Of a DNA stretch of 64,000 nucleotides, positions 36,363-44,324 are shown in pieces (the stretch's first letter is position 1; every line of letters begins with the position of its first letter). A model generated the notes under the pieces. That model did not search any database, was not told the origin of the DNA, and saw only the letters and a list, made by a program, of their open reading frames with translations. This DNA is from an uncultured Clostridium sp. Its GTDB lineage: Bacteria; Bacillota; Clostridia; Lachnospirales; Lachnospiraceae. Position numbers and translations under genes: made by a program. Location: NCBI GenBank assembly GCA_945917985.1, contig CAMEIH010000002.1, positions 1-64,000 of the forward strand, in the 5' to 3' direction.

Positions 36363-36413
36363 CGAAAAACACCGGATAGGGAATTCACTGTCCAGAACTG
36401 CCTCTATCCGGTG
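36363..36413 (-). terminator. Terminator of the alcohol dehydrogenase gene
   Basis: Minus strand CACCGGATAG, 24 bases, CTATCCGGTG, then TTTTTC. A 10-bp perfect stem; it starts nine bases after the full-length stop at 36422. Confidence 0.9.
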
Positions 36414-36421
36414 CAATTATA

Positions 36422-37570
36422 TTAAATTAGAGATTCATACAGTCTGGTGATATCCTCCACGCTGGTCTCTTTGGGATTGCCGGGTCTGCATGCATCATCA
36501 TAAGCAGACTGCGCAAGGAAAGGAATGTCCTCTTTCTTAACAATTTCCTTTAAGTCAGCAGGAATTCCAACATCCGCAGACAGCTTCTTAACCGCATCGA
36601 TGGCTGCCTTTCTGTATTCCTCCTATGACATGGAATCTACACATTCCACACCCATAGCTCTTGCAATCTCACGGTACTTTTCTCCGGTAGCTTCCGCATT
36701 ATACTCCATGACAGTGGGAAGAATGATTGCATTTGCAATACCATGAGGCGTATCGTATAAAGCACCGAGCGGATGTGCCATGGAATGTACGATTCCGAGT
36801 CCCACGTTGGAGAAGCCCATGCCTGCCACATACTGTCCGAGTGCCATATCTTTTCTTCCTTCCGGAGTGTTCTCAACTGCACCTCGCAGGGAACGGGAAA
36901 TGATCTCAATTGCCTTTAAGTGGAACATATCGGATAACTCCCATGCTCCTGCCGTGATATATCCCTCAATGGCATGTGTCAGTGCATCCATACCTGTTGC
37001 TGCCGTCAGCCCTTTTGGCATAGTGGACATCATCTCAGGATCCACGAATGCAACCACCGGAATGTCCTTAGGGTCAACACATACCATTTTACGGTTCTTA
37101 GCTGCATCGGTAATGACATAGTTAATGGTTACCTCTGCTGCTGTTCCTGCGGTAGTCGGCACTGCAAAAATTGGAACCGACTTATTCTTTGTAGGTGCTA
37201 CCCCCTCAAGGCTTACCACATCTTCAAATTCCGGATTGTTGATAATGATACCGATTGCCTTGGCTGTATCCATGGAGGAACCGCCGCCGATTGCAACCAG
37301 ATAATCTGCACCTGACTTTTTATAAGCCTCTACCCCTGTCTGCACATTCTCAATAGTGGGATTGGGCTTAATATTGGAATACAATTCATAGGCAAGGCCT
37401 GCTCCGTCCAAAACATCCAAAACCTTTTTGGTAACCCCGAATTTTACCAGATCAGGATCGGAACATACAAATGCTTTCTGAAATCCTCTTCCCTTCGCCT
37501 CTGTCGCGATCTCCTGAATTGCCCCTGCTCCATGATAGGAGGTTTCATTCAATACAAATCTGTTTGCCAT
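36422..37570 (-). pseudogene. Iron-containing alcohol dehydrogenase (FucO-like), interrupted by in-frame TAG
   Basis: The frame starts at ATG 37570 (MANRFVLNETSYHGAGAI; AGGAG upstream) and reads as a group III Fe-dependent alcohol dehydrogenase similar to lactaldehyde reductase: IGGGSSMDTAKAIG (NAD-binding), PTTAGTAAEVT, and metal ligands in GMDALTHAIEGY, HSMAHPLGALYDTPHG. At codon 316 a TAG (36623-36625) stops it after GVECVDSMS. The same frame then continues EEYRKAAIDAVKKLSADVGI to a normal end at 36422 just before a terminator, for 382 codons in all. A single CAG-to-TAG change would explain it. The metal site is upstream of the stop, but the C-terminal helical bundle is cut, so activity is doubtful. 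Confidence 0.88.
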
Positions 37571-37615
37571 ACTCTTTTTCTTCTCCTTTCGACTTAAAAC
37601 TGCGCTATTATCTTT

Positions 37616-37644
37616 ATTATAAGGAAAAAAGCGGGAATTGACAA
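37616..37644 (-). promoter_or_regulatory. Promoter of the alcohol dehydrogenase gene, overlapping upstream terminator
   Basis: Minus strand -35 TTGTCA (37639-37644), 17-bp spacer, -10 TATAAT (37616-37621). The -35 element lies in the loop and arm of the pfkB terminator hairpin. Confidence 0.7.
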
Positions 37645-37656
37645 CACAATTCCCGT
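37624..37656 (-). terminator. Terminator of pfkB-family kinase gene
   Basis: Minus strand CGGGAATTG-tgttgt-CAATTCCCG followed by CTTTTTTCC, 9-bp stem with T-run, 35 bp after the stop codon. Confidence 0.92.
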
Positions 37657-37690
37657 TCTGAAGCATTCTGAAGCACTCATTTTTTGAACT

Positions 37691-38620
37691 TTAAATCTTT
37701 CTTATGACTACCTGTTTCTTTAACTTATCTACCAGTTCCCGCGTGGGTGGCTTTGTTCCTTCAGTAGTCACTGCCCCCGCTGATGATGCCATACAAAGAC
37801 GTACCGTCTCTTCTTCGGAAAGCTTCTGCTCCCATGAAAAGGCAAGGGCTGCCACCATGGCATCTCCCGCTCCTACTGTGGAGTGTGATTTTACAGGCAA
37901 AGCCGGGCATCTTGCCTCATAGCTGTCAAGTAAAAACACAGCGCCGTCCTTTCCCATAGAAACGGCCACTGTTTTCACACCTTCTCTTTTCATACTCCTT
38001 GCTGTATCCAAAAGAGCTTTCTCCGAACTTTCCCGGCAAAGTCCTGCATATTTTTCCAGCTCTGCCTGATTGGGCTTTATCATATCCGGGCTTTGACATA
38101 AACCATTCTTTAGCAGTTCTCCGTCGGCATCCAAAAGTACCTCGGCTCCCTTTTCATGTAAAAGAGAGATCAGATGGGCATAGATCATCGGATCTACACC
38201 TTTCGGAGCACTGCCGGAAAGGACAAAAAGAGTCCCTTCTTTTGCATACCCAAGGATCTTCCTGATCAGCCTGTCCATCTGTTTTTCGTCAATGACAGGT
38301 CCCTGTTCGTTCAATTCCGTCACATTTCCGTTTTCTTCCACAATCTTGGTATTGGTTCTGGTTTCACCGTTCACCCATACAAATTCATGGCAAATTCCTT
38401 TTTCATCCAGAATCATCTCTATGTTTTTTCCTGTATTTCCGCCAAGGAAACCCGTCGCAATACTCTCACCGCCAAGTGCTTTGATGGTTTTTGATACATT
38501 AATGCCTTTCCCACCGGCATCATATTCCACTTTTTTTATCCTGTTCAGGCCACCGGAAAGGAGCCTGTCAATCTCAACGGTTTTATCCATAGCTGGGCTC
38601 ATTGTCACTGTTATGATCAT
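37691..38620 (-). CDS. PfkB-family sugar-phosphate kinase (1-phosphofructokinase type)
   Basis: A 309-aa ribokinase-fold enzyme of the 1-phosphofructokinase subfamily: N-terminal MIITVTMSPAMDKTVEID, substrate motif YDAGGKGINVSKTIKALGG, mid motif LSGSAPKGVDPMIY, KPNQAELE, and the ATP/anion-hole motif TVGAGDAMVAAL with the catalytic Asp. It phosphorylates a hexose phosphate; fructose-1-phosphate is likely but tagatose-6-phosphate cannot be excluded. No fructose PTS gene is next to it. Oddly it lies 11 bp after an ArsR metal repressor gene and probably reads from the zinc-efflux promoter or a site inside arsR. GAGG precedes the ATG by nine bases. Confidence 0.87.
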   Translation of the reverse strand: MIITVTMSPAMDKTVEIDRLLSGGLNRIKKVEYDAGGKGINVSKTIKALGGESIATGFLGGNTGKNIEMILDEKGICHEFVWVNGETRTNTKIVEENGNVTELNEQGPVIDEKQMDRLIRKILGYAKEGTLFVLSGSAPKGVDPMIYAHLISLLHEKGAEVLLDADGELLKNGLCQSPDMIKPNQAELEKYAGLCRESSEKALLDTARSMKREGVKTVAVSMGKDGAVFLLDSYEARCPALPVKSHSTVGAGDAMVAALAFSWEQKLSEEETVRLCMASSAGAVTTEGTKPPTRELVDKLKKQVVIRKI

Positions 38621-38631
38621 AGTACTTTGCC

Positions 38632-38988
38632 TCAATCCTCTTCTATATGTTCCCTGCCCATGGAAATGATCGTCCGCACATGATCATCTGCCAGAGAATA
38701 AAAGATTGATTTCCCCTCTCTTCTGCTTTTCACCAGCTTGTTCTGCTTCAGAATTTTGAGCTGATGAGAAATTGCAGACTGGGTCATATTTAATGCCTGT
38801 GCCAGGTCGCACACACACACTTCGGCTTCAAACAGAACAAACAAAATCCGAATGCGGGTTGAGTCTCCAAACACCTTGAAAAGCTCTGCCAGATCATAAA
38901 GTTCTGTCTCTTCCGGCATGGTCTCATCTACAATCTTAAGCAATTCCTCATGGACCTCTATGGTGTCACAACATTCTATTTCTGCCAT
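38632..38988 (-). CDS. ArsR/SmtB-family metal-sensing repressor
   Basis: A 118-aa winged-helix repressor. The recognition region reads NMTQSAISHQLKILKQNKLV. Metal-site candidates are an N-terminal CC pair (IECCDTIEVHEE), the helix-alpha3 motif AEVCVCDLA (ELCVCDL type, as in CadC), and an alpha5 pattern DDHVRTIISMGREHIEED (DxH...HxxE type, as in SmtB/CzrA). The mix suggests sensing of Zn, Cd or Pb. It is the third gene behind the SmtB-like operator at 41123-41144 and should repress that promoter when metal-free. Confidence 0.93.
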   Translation of the reverse strand: MAEIECCDTIEVHEELLKIVDETMPEETELYDLAELFKVFGDSTRIRILFVLFEAEVCVCDLAQALNMTQSAISHQLKILKQNKLVKSRREGKSIFYSLADDHVRTIISMGREHIEED

Positions 38989-39003
38989 GTTATCCCCTCC
39001 ATT

Positions 39004-40869
39004 TTACAACTTTTTGACAAACAGAGCCCTGATTGCATTCAGTACCGCAATCACCATAACCCCTACATCTGCAAAGATAGCGAGCCACATATTGGCAATT
39101 CCCAGTGCACCGAGGACAAGACAAATGATCTTGATTCCGATCGCAAAATAAATATTTTCATAGACGATTCTCACACATTTCCTTGAAATTTTGATTGCCT
39201 TTGCAATTTTCAAGGGATCATCATCCATCAGTACCACATCTGCCGCTTCAATGGCCGCATCGGAACCAAGCGCTCCCATGGCAATGCCGATATCCGCTCT
39301 CGAGAGAACAGGTGCATCGTTGATGCCATCACCAACAAAGGCAAGCCTTTCCTTATCACTTTTTTGGCTCAGCAGTTCTTCCACTTTATTGACCTTATCT
39401 GCCGGTAAAAGTTCACTGTAAACCTCATGGATTCCCAGCTCTTCTGCCACCTGATCCGCCACTTTTTTGGCATCTCCGGTGAGCATAACCGTTTTCTTGA
39501 CTCCCGCCTTTTTCAGCTCACTGATGGCTTCCTTTGCATGAGGCTTTAACAGATCGGATATCAGAATACAACCGACATAGCTGCCGTCCACTGCCATGTG
39601 GACTACCGTACCTGCCTGGTCACATTCCTTCCATCCAAGGCCAAGTTCTTCCATCAGCTTATGATTACCGGCGGCTACCGGTACTCCGTCCACCCTGGCA
39701 ATCACACCTTTTCCGCTGATTTCCTCCACATCTGTCACTCTGGTCCTGTCGATTTCTTTCCCATATGCATTCTTAAGACTTTTGCTGATGGGATGGGAGG
39801 AAAAGCTTTCCGCATAAGCAGCATACTCAATAAGTTTATCTTCCGGCATCTGATTATGATAGACACCGCTGACCTCAAAAACGCCCTGAGTCATAGTGCC
39901 GGTTTTATCAAATACCACATATTTCGTCTGGGAAAGGGTTTCCAGATAATTAGAGCCCTTTACCAGCACACCCTCTCTGCTGGCTCCGCCGATTCCTGCA
40001 AAAAAACTTAGAGGAATACTGATCACAAGCGCACAGGGACAGCTGATGACCAGAAAGGTAAGTGCCCTGTATATCCACTCTCCCCACTGTGGAGTGATGC
40101 CCATAAAAATTCTCACAACCGGCGGCAGTATGGCAAGGGCTGCTGCTCCGTAACACACGGCCGGTGTATAAACTCTTGCAAACCTTGAAATAAAATTCTC
40201 CGATCTTGATTTTCTGGAGCTGGAATTCTCCACAAGCTCCAGAATTTTGGATACCGTGGACTCTCCGAATTCCCTTGTGGTCCTGATCTTCAAAACGCCT
40301 GTCATGTTGATGCAGCCGCTGATCACCTCGTCCCCTTCTTTTGCTTCTCGGGGAAGGCTTTCGCCTGTCAACGCACTGGTATTCAGGGTGGTGTTTCCCT
40401 CTATGATGGTGCCGTCGATGGGAATTTTCTCGCCGGGCATAACAACGATGACTGAGCCTGTCTCCACCTCATCAGGGTCCACTTTTATAAGCTTTCCGTC
40501 CTTCTCCACATTGGCATAATCGGGACGGATATCCATCAGCTCGCTGATATTTTTACGGCTCTTTCCAACCGCATAGCTCTGAAACAGCTCACCGATCTGA
40601 TAAAACAGCATAACGGCAACGCCTTCTTTGTAATCGCCAAGGATAATGGCGCCCACAGTTGCCACTGCCATCAGGAAATTTTCATCAAATACCTGTCTGT
40701 TTAAAATCCCCTTAACAGCCTTTTTCAAAATGTCATATCCGATGATCAGATAGGGAATCATGAATAGGCCAAACGCCAGATATCCTTCTATTGGAAGCTG
40801 TGAAAACAAAATCAGCAACACCGCCGCTGCAATGATACGAATCAGGACTTTTTTCTGTTTTTTGTTCAT
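39004..40869 (-). CDS. Zn/Cd-exporting P1B-type ATPase
   Basis: A 621-aa heavy-metal P-type ATPase without its own N-terminal HMA domain. Motifs: SALTGESLPRE (actuator TGES), FLVISCPCALVIS (CPC in the transport helix), FDKTGTMTQG (phosphorylated Asp), HPIS (nucleotide domain SEHP-like), GDGINDAPVL. The last helices hold IGIKIICLVL and FADVGVMVIAVLNA, i.e. the Lys and Asp typical of the Zn/Cd/Pb group (ZntA/CadA). Start at ATG 40869 with AGGTGG; a GTG three codons earlier is weaker. It follows the small HMA gene and precedes arsR, so a complete metal-efflux operon. Confidence 0.95.
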   Translation of the reverse strand: MNKKQKKVLIRIIAAAVLLILFSQLPIEGYLAFGLFMIPYLIIGYDILKKAVKGILNRQVFDENFLMAVATVGAIILGDYKEGVAVMLFYQIGELFQSYAVGKSRKNISELMDIRPDYANVEKDGKLIKVDPDEVETGSVIVVMPGEKIPIDGTIIEGNTTLNTSALTGESLPREAKEGDEVISGCINMTGVLKIRTTREFGESTVSKILELVENSSSRKSRSENFISRFARVYTPAVCYGAAALAILPPVVRIFMGITPQWGEWIYRALTFLVISCPCALVISIPLSFFAGIGGASREGVLVKGSNYLETLSQTKYVVFDKTGTMTQGVFEVSGVYHNQMPEDKLIEYAAYAESFSSHPISKSLKNAYGKEIDRTRVTDVEEISGKGVIARVDGVPVAAGNHKLMEELGLGWKECDQAGTVVHMAVDGSYVGCILISDLLKPHAKEAISELKKAGVKKTVMLTGDAKKVADQVAEELGIHEVYSELLPADKVNKVEELLSQKSDKERLAFVGDGINDAPVLSRADIGIAMGALGSDAAIEAADVVLMDDDPLKIAKAIKISRKCVRIVYENIYFAIGIKIICLVLGALGIANMWLAIFADVGVMVIAVLNAIRALFVKKL

Positions 40870-40878
40870 GGCAGCCAC

Positions 40879-41097
40879 CTATAAGAAGATCTCGCAGTCA
40901 TCCTCGACCTTCTTGCAGTTCTTCAAAACCTCCTGCATAACAGTCTTAGGATCCTGACCTTCATCAAACTCAACAATCATCTTTAATGTCATAAAATTTA
41001 CGGTTGCATTTTTAACACCCGCCGTATGATTAGCTGCCTCCTCCATCTTATTGGCACAGTTGGCACAGTCTACATCAATCTTATAAGTTTTCTTCAT
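40879..41097 (-). CDS. Stand-alone HMA-domain metal-binding protein
   Basis: A 72-aa ferredoxin-like heavy-metal-associated domain. The metal site is DCANCANKMEE (CxxC near residue 11), and the end DDCEIFL adds a further Cys. It is the first gene behind the ArsR-type operator, ending 9 bp before the ATPase start. It probably hands metal to that ATPase, which lacks an HMA domain; in effect the domain is split off as a separate chain. GAGG precedes the ATG. Confidence 0.93.
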   Translation of the reverse strand: MKKTYKIDVDCANCANKMEEAANHTAGVKNATVNFMTLKMIVEFDEGQDPKTVMQEVLKNCKKVEDDCEIFL

Positions 41098-41122
41098 ATG
41101 GGTAACCTCACTTATTTTCTTT

Positions 41123-41144
41123 CATATGAACAATTATTCATATG
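41123..41144 (-). promoter_or_regulatory. ArsR/SmtB-type operator
   Basis: CATATGAA-caatta-TTCATATG: perfect 8-bp inverted arms with six bases between, close to the known 12-2-12 SmtB/ZiaR-type sites (ATGAACA...TTCAT). It covers roughly +3 to +24 of the HMA-ATPase-arsR transcript, about 25 bp before the HMA start codon. Confidence 0.85.
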
Positions 41145-41153
41145 TTTGATTGT

Positions 41154-41181
41154 ATTATAACATACTGTAACCGTCTGTCAA
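41154..41181 (-). promoter_or_regulatory. Promoter of HMA-ATPase-arsR operon
   Basis: Minus strand -35 TTGACA (41176-41181), 16-bp spacer, -10 TATAAT (41154-41159). Both hexamers are full consensus. Confidence 0.88.
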
Positions 41182-41235
41182 TAGAAACAGAATATTTTTC
41201 AGGTGAAATTTTTCCGGCAGAATGATTGCCTGAAC

Positions 41236-41445
41236 TTATTGAATGTCAGTCACCTTATAATCCTGATCCTCCACTGTCTTTTTCAGAATCTCATTGTCAA
41301 TTTCCGCATTTAAGGAAAGCACAGCTGTTCCGTCCTTATGACTCACCTTTGCGCTGTCTACCTGCGGAAGTGCTTCCAGACACTTTTTTACTCTGGCCTC
41401 GCAGTGTTCACACATCATTCCTTCAATCTTCATTGTCTTTTCCAT
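41236..41445 (-). CDS. copZ: CopZ-like copper chaperone from an internal start within copA
   Basis: The last 69 codons of copA read MEKTMKIEGMMCEHCEARVK onward, a full HMA domain with CxxC (CEHC). The ATG at 41445 has GGAGG eight bases upstream (41454-41458 in plus coordinates), an optimal Shine-Dalgarno site inside the linker coding region. A free CopZ chaperone could therefore be made in addition to the fusion. Alternatively this was once a separate gene, and loss of the copA stop has fused them. Known: CopZ carries Cu(I) to CopA. Inferred: dual translation. Confidence 0.7.
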   Translation of the reverse strand: MEKTMKIEGMMCEHCEARVKKCLEALPQVDSAKVSHKDGTAVLSLNAEIDNEILKKTVEDQDYKVTDIQ

Positions 41446-43815
41446 TTTTATTTCCTCCATTTCTTTCCTGACATGTTGTATTTGTTTCAGATCTTTGCAA
41501 CGATTTTTCCTCTCTCTTTCACTCTGCCTTTTCAGCGGTCTGTCTTTTCCCGCGTCATACATGGAAAAAAGATTTAAGCGCAGCGCATTTGTCACCACGC
41601 AGAAGCTGGACAAGCTCATGGCTGCTGCCGCAAACATAGGATTCAGCTGCCAGTGGAACAAAGGAATCCATACGCCTGCTGCCAGCGGAATCCCGATCAC
41701 ATTATAGAAAAATGCCCAGAACAGATTCTCATGGATATTGCGGAGTGTCGCCCTGCTTAAGCGTATGGCTGCCGGCACATCCGACAGCCTGCTCTTCATC
41801 AGAACCACATCCGCCGCATCGATAGCGATATCCGTACCGGCTCCGATGGCAATGCCGATATCGGCACTGGTCAGCGCCGGTGCATCATTGATGCCATCTC
41901 CCACCATGGCGACCTTTCCCTGTTCCTCCAAGGTACGAATCACACTTTCCTTGCCGTCCGGCAGGACACCGGCTATGACCTCATCCACTCCAGCCTGCCT
42001 GCCCACCGCATTAGCGGTTCTCTCATTGTCACCGGTGAGCATAACGACACGAATGCCCATATTCTGCAGCTCCTCTATTGCTTTCGGACTGTCCTGTCTG
42101 ATCACATCAGCTACAGCTATCACACCCATCAATTTTCGATTTCTTGCAAAGAAAAGGGGAGTTTTCCCTTCGGCGGCAAGCCTCCTCGCCTTATCTGAAA
42201 TTTCCTCCGGGATTTGAACCTGTTTACTGATAAACGCATCGCTTCCGCCTGAGAGGATATCACCGTTTAACTCTGCGGTAAGCCCGTTGCCGGGAAGCGC
42301 CTGAAAATTCTCCGCTTCCTGTGCATTTATCTTCTTTTCCTCTGCATATTCCATCACCGCTTTTGCGAGAGGATGCTCACTCCTCTTCTCAAGGCAGGCT
42401 GCCAGCTGCAAAAGTTCATTCTCCGAAGTCTCCTGCACCGCAATGATATCCGTAACTTTTGGCTCTCCGCTTGTGACGGTCCCCGTCTTATCCAGAGCGA
42501 CAATATCTATTTTCCCAGCTTCTTCCAGGGAGACAGCCGTTTTAAACAAAATACCGTTTTTCGCTCCCATTCCGTTCCCCACCATGATTGCTACCGGCGT
42601 TGCCAGCCCGAGGGCACAGGGGCAGCTGATCACCAGTACGGAAATTCCCCTTGCAAGAGCAAATCCAAATGTCTGCCCGGTTAACAGCCAGACCGCTGTC
42701 GTAATCAGAGCGATCAGGATCACGGTCGGAACAAACACGCCGGAAACCTTATCTGCCACCTTGGCAATGGGGGCCTTCGTTGCTGCCGCATCACTGACCA
42801 TCTGAATAATCTTTGATAAGGCAGTGTCCTCACCAACCCTGACAGCTTCACACTTTAAAAACCCCGACTGGTTCAAGGTAGCCGCGGAAACATTGTCACC
42901 GGCCGCCTTATCTGCAGGAATGCTTTCTCCCGTAAGCGCCGCTTCATTCACCGCACTGTTTCCTTCCAGCACAATGCCGTCCACCGGTATGCTTTCACCG
43001 GGACGCACCACAAAGATATCTCCTTTGTTTACTTCCTCTATGGAAACCTCCGTTTCCCTCCCATCCTTCAGCAGTACCGCTGTTTTCGGCGAAAGCTTCA
43101 TGAGACCTTTCAGCGCATCCGTGGTTCTGCCCTTGGAACGCGCTTCCAGCATTTTCCCTACTGTGATCAGTGTCAGGATCATAGCCGCTGACTCAAAATA
43201 AAATTCATGCATATAGGCCATGACCGCATCCATATCACCTTTTACCTGGGCATCCGTCATGGCAAACAATGCATAAGTGCTGTAAACAAACGCAGCACTT
43301 GCTCCGAGAGCTACCAGCGTATCCATATTGGGTGCCCTGTGCCACAAACTTTTAAAACCGCTCACAAAAAATTTCTGGTTGATGACCATAATGACCACTG
43401 TGAGGAGCAGCTGCAACAGTCCCATTGCCACATGATTGTCTGCAAAAAATGACGGCAACGACCAGTTCCACATCATATGTCCCATGGAAAAATACATGAG
43501 TACAAGCAGAAATCCCACAGACCACCAGAGACGTCTTTTTAAAAGAGGGGTCTCCTTATCCGCCATCATTTCCTCCTGTTCTCTCTTTCCTGCATTTTTT
43601 CTGTTTTCTGTTGCTCCATTCTTTAACGAGGCTCCATATCCGGCATTCTCAACCGCTTTTATGATCTCCTCACTGGATGCCGTTCCCTCCACACCCATGG
43701 AATTTGTCAAAAGGCTGACGCTGCAGGAAGTCACACCTTCCACCTTCGATACTGCCTTTTCCACTCTTGTACTGCAAGCGGCGCAGCTCATGCCTGTTAC
43801 TGTATATTGTTCCAC
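41236..43815 (-). CDS. copA: Copper-exporting P1B ATPase fused at its C-terminus to a CopZ-type HMA domain
   Basis: An 859-aa ATPase starting with GTG (GGAGG seven bases upstream). N-terminal HMA domain with MSCAACSTRVEKAV (CAAC), a ~40-residue linker, eight membrane helices, LTGESIPADK, VLVISCPCALGLATP (CPC), LDKTGTVTSGEP, SEHPLAKAV, VGDGINDAPALTSADIG, and helices with the Asn/Tyr and Met/Ser pattern of Cu(I) pumps (FYNVIGIPLAAGV, AAAMSLSSFCVVTNALRL). After the last helix a basic linker of about 45 residues leads into a second HMA domain (residues 791-859, GMMCEHCEARV). That domain has its own GGAGG and ATG, see separate entry. It follows csoR by 45 bp and is under the CsoR operator. Confidence 0.95.
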   Translation of the reverse strand: MEQYTVTGMSCAACSTRVEKAVSKVEGVTSCSVSLLTNSMGVEGTASSEEIIKAVENAGYGASLKNGATENRKNAGKREQEEMMADKETPLLKRRLWWSVGFLLVLMYFSMGHMMWNWSLPSFFADNHVAMGLLQLLLTVVIMVINQKFFVSGFKSLWHRAPNMDTLVALGASAAFVYSTYALFAMTDAQVKGDMDAVMAYMHEFYFESAAMILTLITVGKMLEARSKGRTTDALKGLMKLSPKTAVLLKDGRETEVSIEEVNKGDIFVVRPGESIPVDGIVLEGNSAVNEAALTGESIPADKAAGDNVSAATLNQSGFLKCEAVRVGEDTALSKIIQMVSDAAATKAPIAKVADKVSGVFVPTVILIALITTAVWLLTGQTFGFALARGISVLVISCPCALGLATPVAIMVGNGMGAKNGILFKTAVSLEEAGKIDIVALDKTGTVTSGEPKVTDIIAVQETSENELLQLAACLEKRSEHPLAKAVMEYAEEKKINAQEAENFQALPGNGLTAELNGDILSGGSDAFISKQVQIPEEISDKARRLAAEGKTPLFFARNRKLMGVIAVADVIRQDSPKAIEELQNMGIRVVMLTGDNERTANAVGRQAGVDEVIAGVLPDGKESVIRTLEEQGKVAMVGDGINDAPALTSADIGIAIGAGTDIAIDAADVVLMKSRLSDVPAAIRLSRATLRNIHENLFWAFFYNVIGIPLAAGVWIPLFHWQLNPMFAAAAMSLSSFCVVTNALRLNLFSMYDAGKDRPLKRQSERERKNRCKDLKQIQHVRKEMEEIKMEKTMKIEGMMCEHCEARVKKCLEALPQVDSAKVSHKDGTAVLSLNAEIDNEILKKTVEDQDYKVTDIQ

Positions 43816-43860
43816 TTTCTTACCTCCGTTCTCAAAGCTGATGACAAATTTTACAGACTT

Positions 43861-44166
43861 CTACTTCATCAGCTTCTGCAGTGTTGCCACCAGCTCATCC
43901 ACTGTCTCTTCCTTACCTTCTTTAATATCCCTCGTTACGCAGGTTTTAATGTGGTTTGAAAGCAAAACTTTATTAAAACTGTTAAGAGCGGCATTCACCG
44001 CCGCTACCTGCGTCAGAATATCTGTACAGTAAGCGTCCTTCTCCACCATACCTTTAATTCCCCGGATCTGTCCTTCAATACGATTCAGGCGGTGGATCAG
44101 GTCCTTATATTCCTTTTCTGAACGCTCTTTTGTCTTATGCAGACAGCATTCCTTTTCTTCGCTCAT
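43861..44166 (-). CDS. csoR: CsoR-family copper-sensing repressor
   Basis: A 101-aa all-helical repressor. The family core LIHRLNRIEGQIRGIKGMVE is present. Copper ligands are seen as Cys in DAYCTDIL, His in LLSNHIKTC and Cys in the same segment, i.e. the C-H-C set of Cu(I)-type CsoR. An N-terminal ECCLH extension is extra. The ATG at 44166 has GGGAG five bases upstream; a GTG four codons earlier is less likely. It precedes copA and lies next to a textbook operator. Confidence 0.95.
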   Translation of the reverse strand: MSEEKECCLHKTKERSEKEYKDLIHRLNRIEGQIRGIKGMVEKDAYCTDILTQVAAVNAALNSFNKVLLSNHIKTCVTRDIKEGKEETVDELVATLQKLMK

Positions 44167-44218
44167 AGTCGCTCCCACTCTTTCCTTTTTTTGTGTTATA
44201 TTTATATATGCTTCTGAT

Positions 44219-44248
44219 ATTATATACCCCTATGGGGTATATTTGCAA
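44219..44248 (-). promoter_or_regulatory. csoR-copA promoter with CsoR operator
   Basis: Minus strand -35 TTGCAA (44243-44248), 18-bp spacer, -10 TATAAT (44219-44224). Between and over them lies the palindrome ATATACCCC-tat-GGGGTATAT (44222-44242), matching the known CsoR box TACCCYATGGGGTA type. Binding would block polymerase, and Cu(I) would release it. Confidence 0.92.
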
Positions 44249-44272
44249 CAGAATATTTGGACATTTTTTCTC

Positions 44273-44305
44273 AAAAAGAAAAGGCATTCACATTCGCGAA
44301 TGCCT
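44273..44305 (-). terminator. Terminator of the chemoreceptor gene
   Basis: Minus strand AAGGCATTCGC, GAATGTG, GAATGCCTT then TTCTTTTTG. An 8-9 bp stem with T-rich tail, 20 bp after the stop at 44325. Confidence 0.78.
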
Positions 44306-44324
44306 TCTCGTAATATATTTATCA

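Noticed and set aside
36623-36625. TAG as pyrrolysine codon
   Set aside because: This enzyme family does not use pyrrolysine, no pyl genes are in view, and other genes' use of TAG as stop is unremarkable.
41236-43815. E. coli-like programmed frameshift in copA
   Set aside because: No slippery heptamer plus structure was noted in the N-terminal HMA region; the chaperone domain is in frame at the 3' end.
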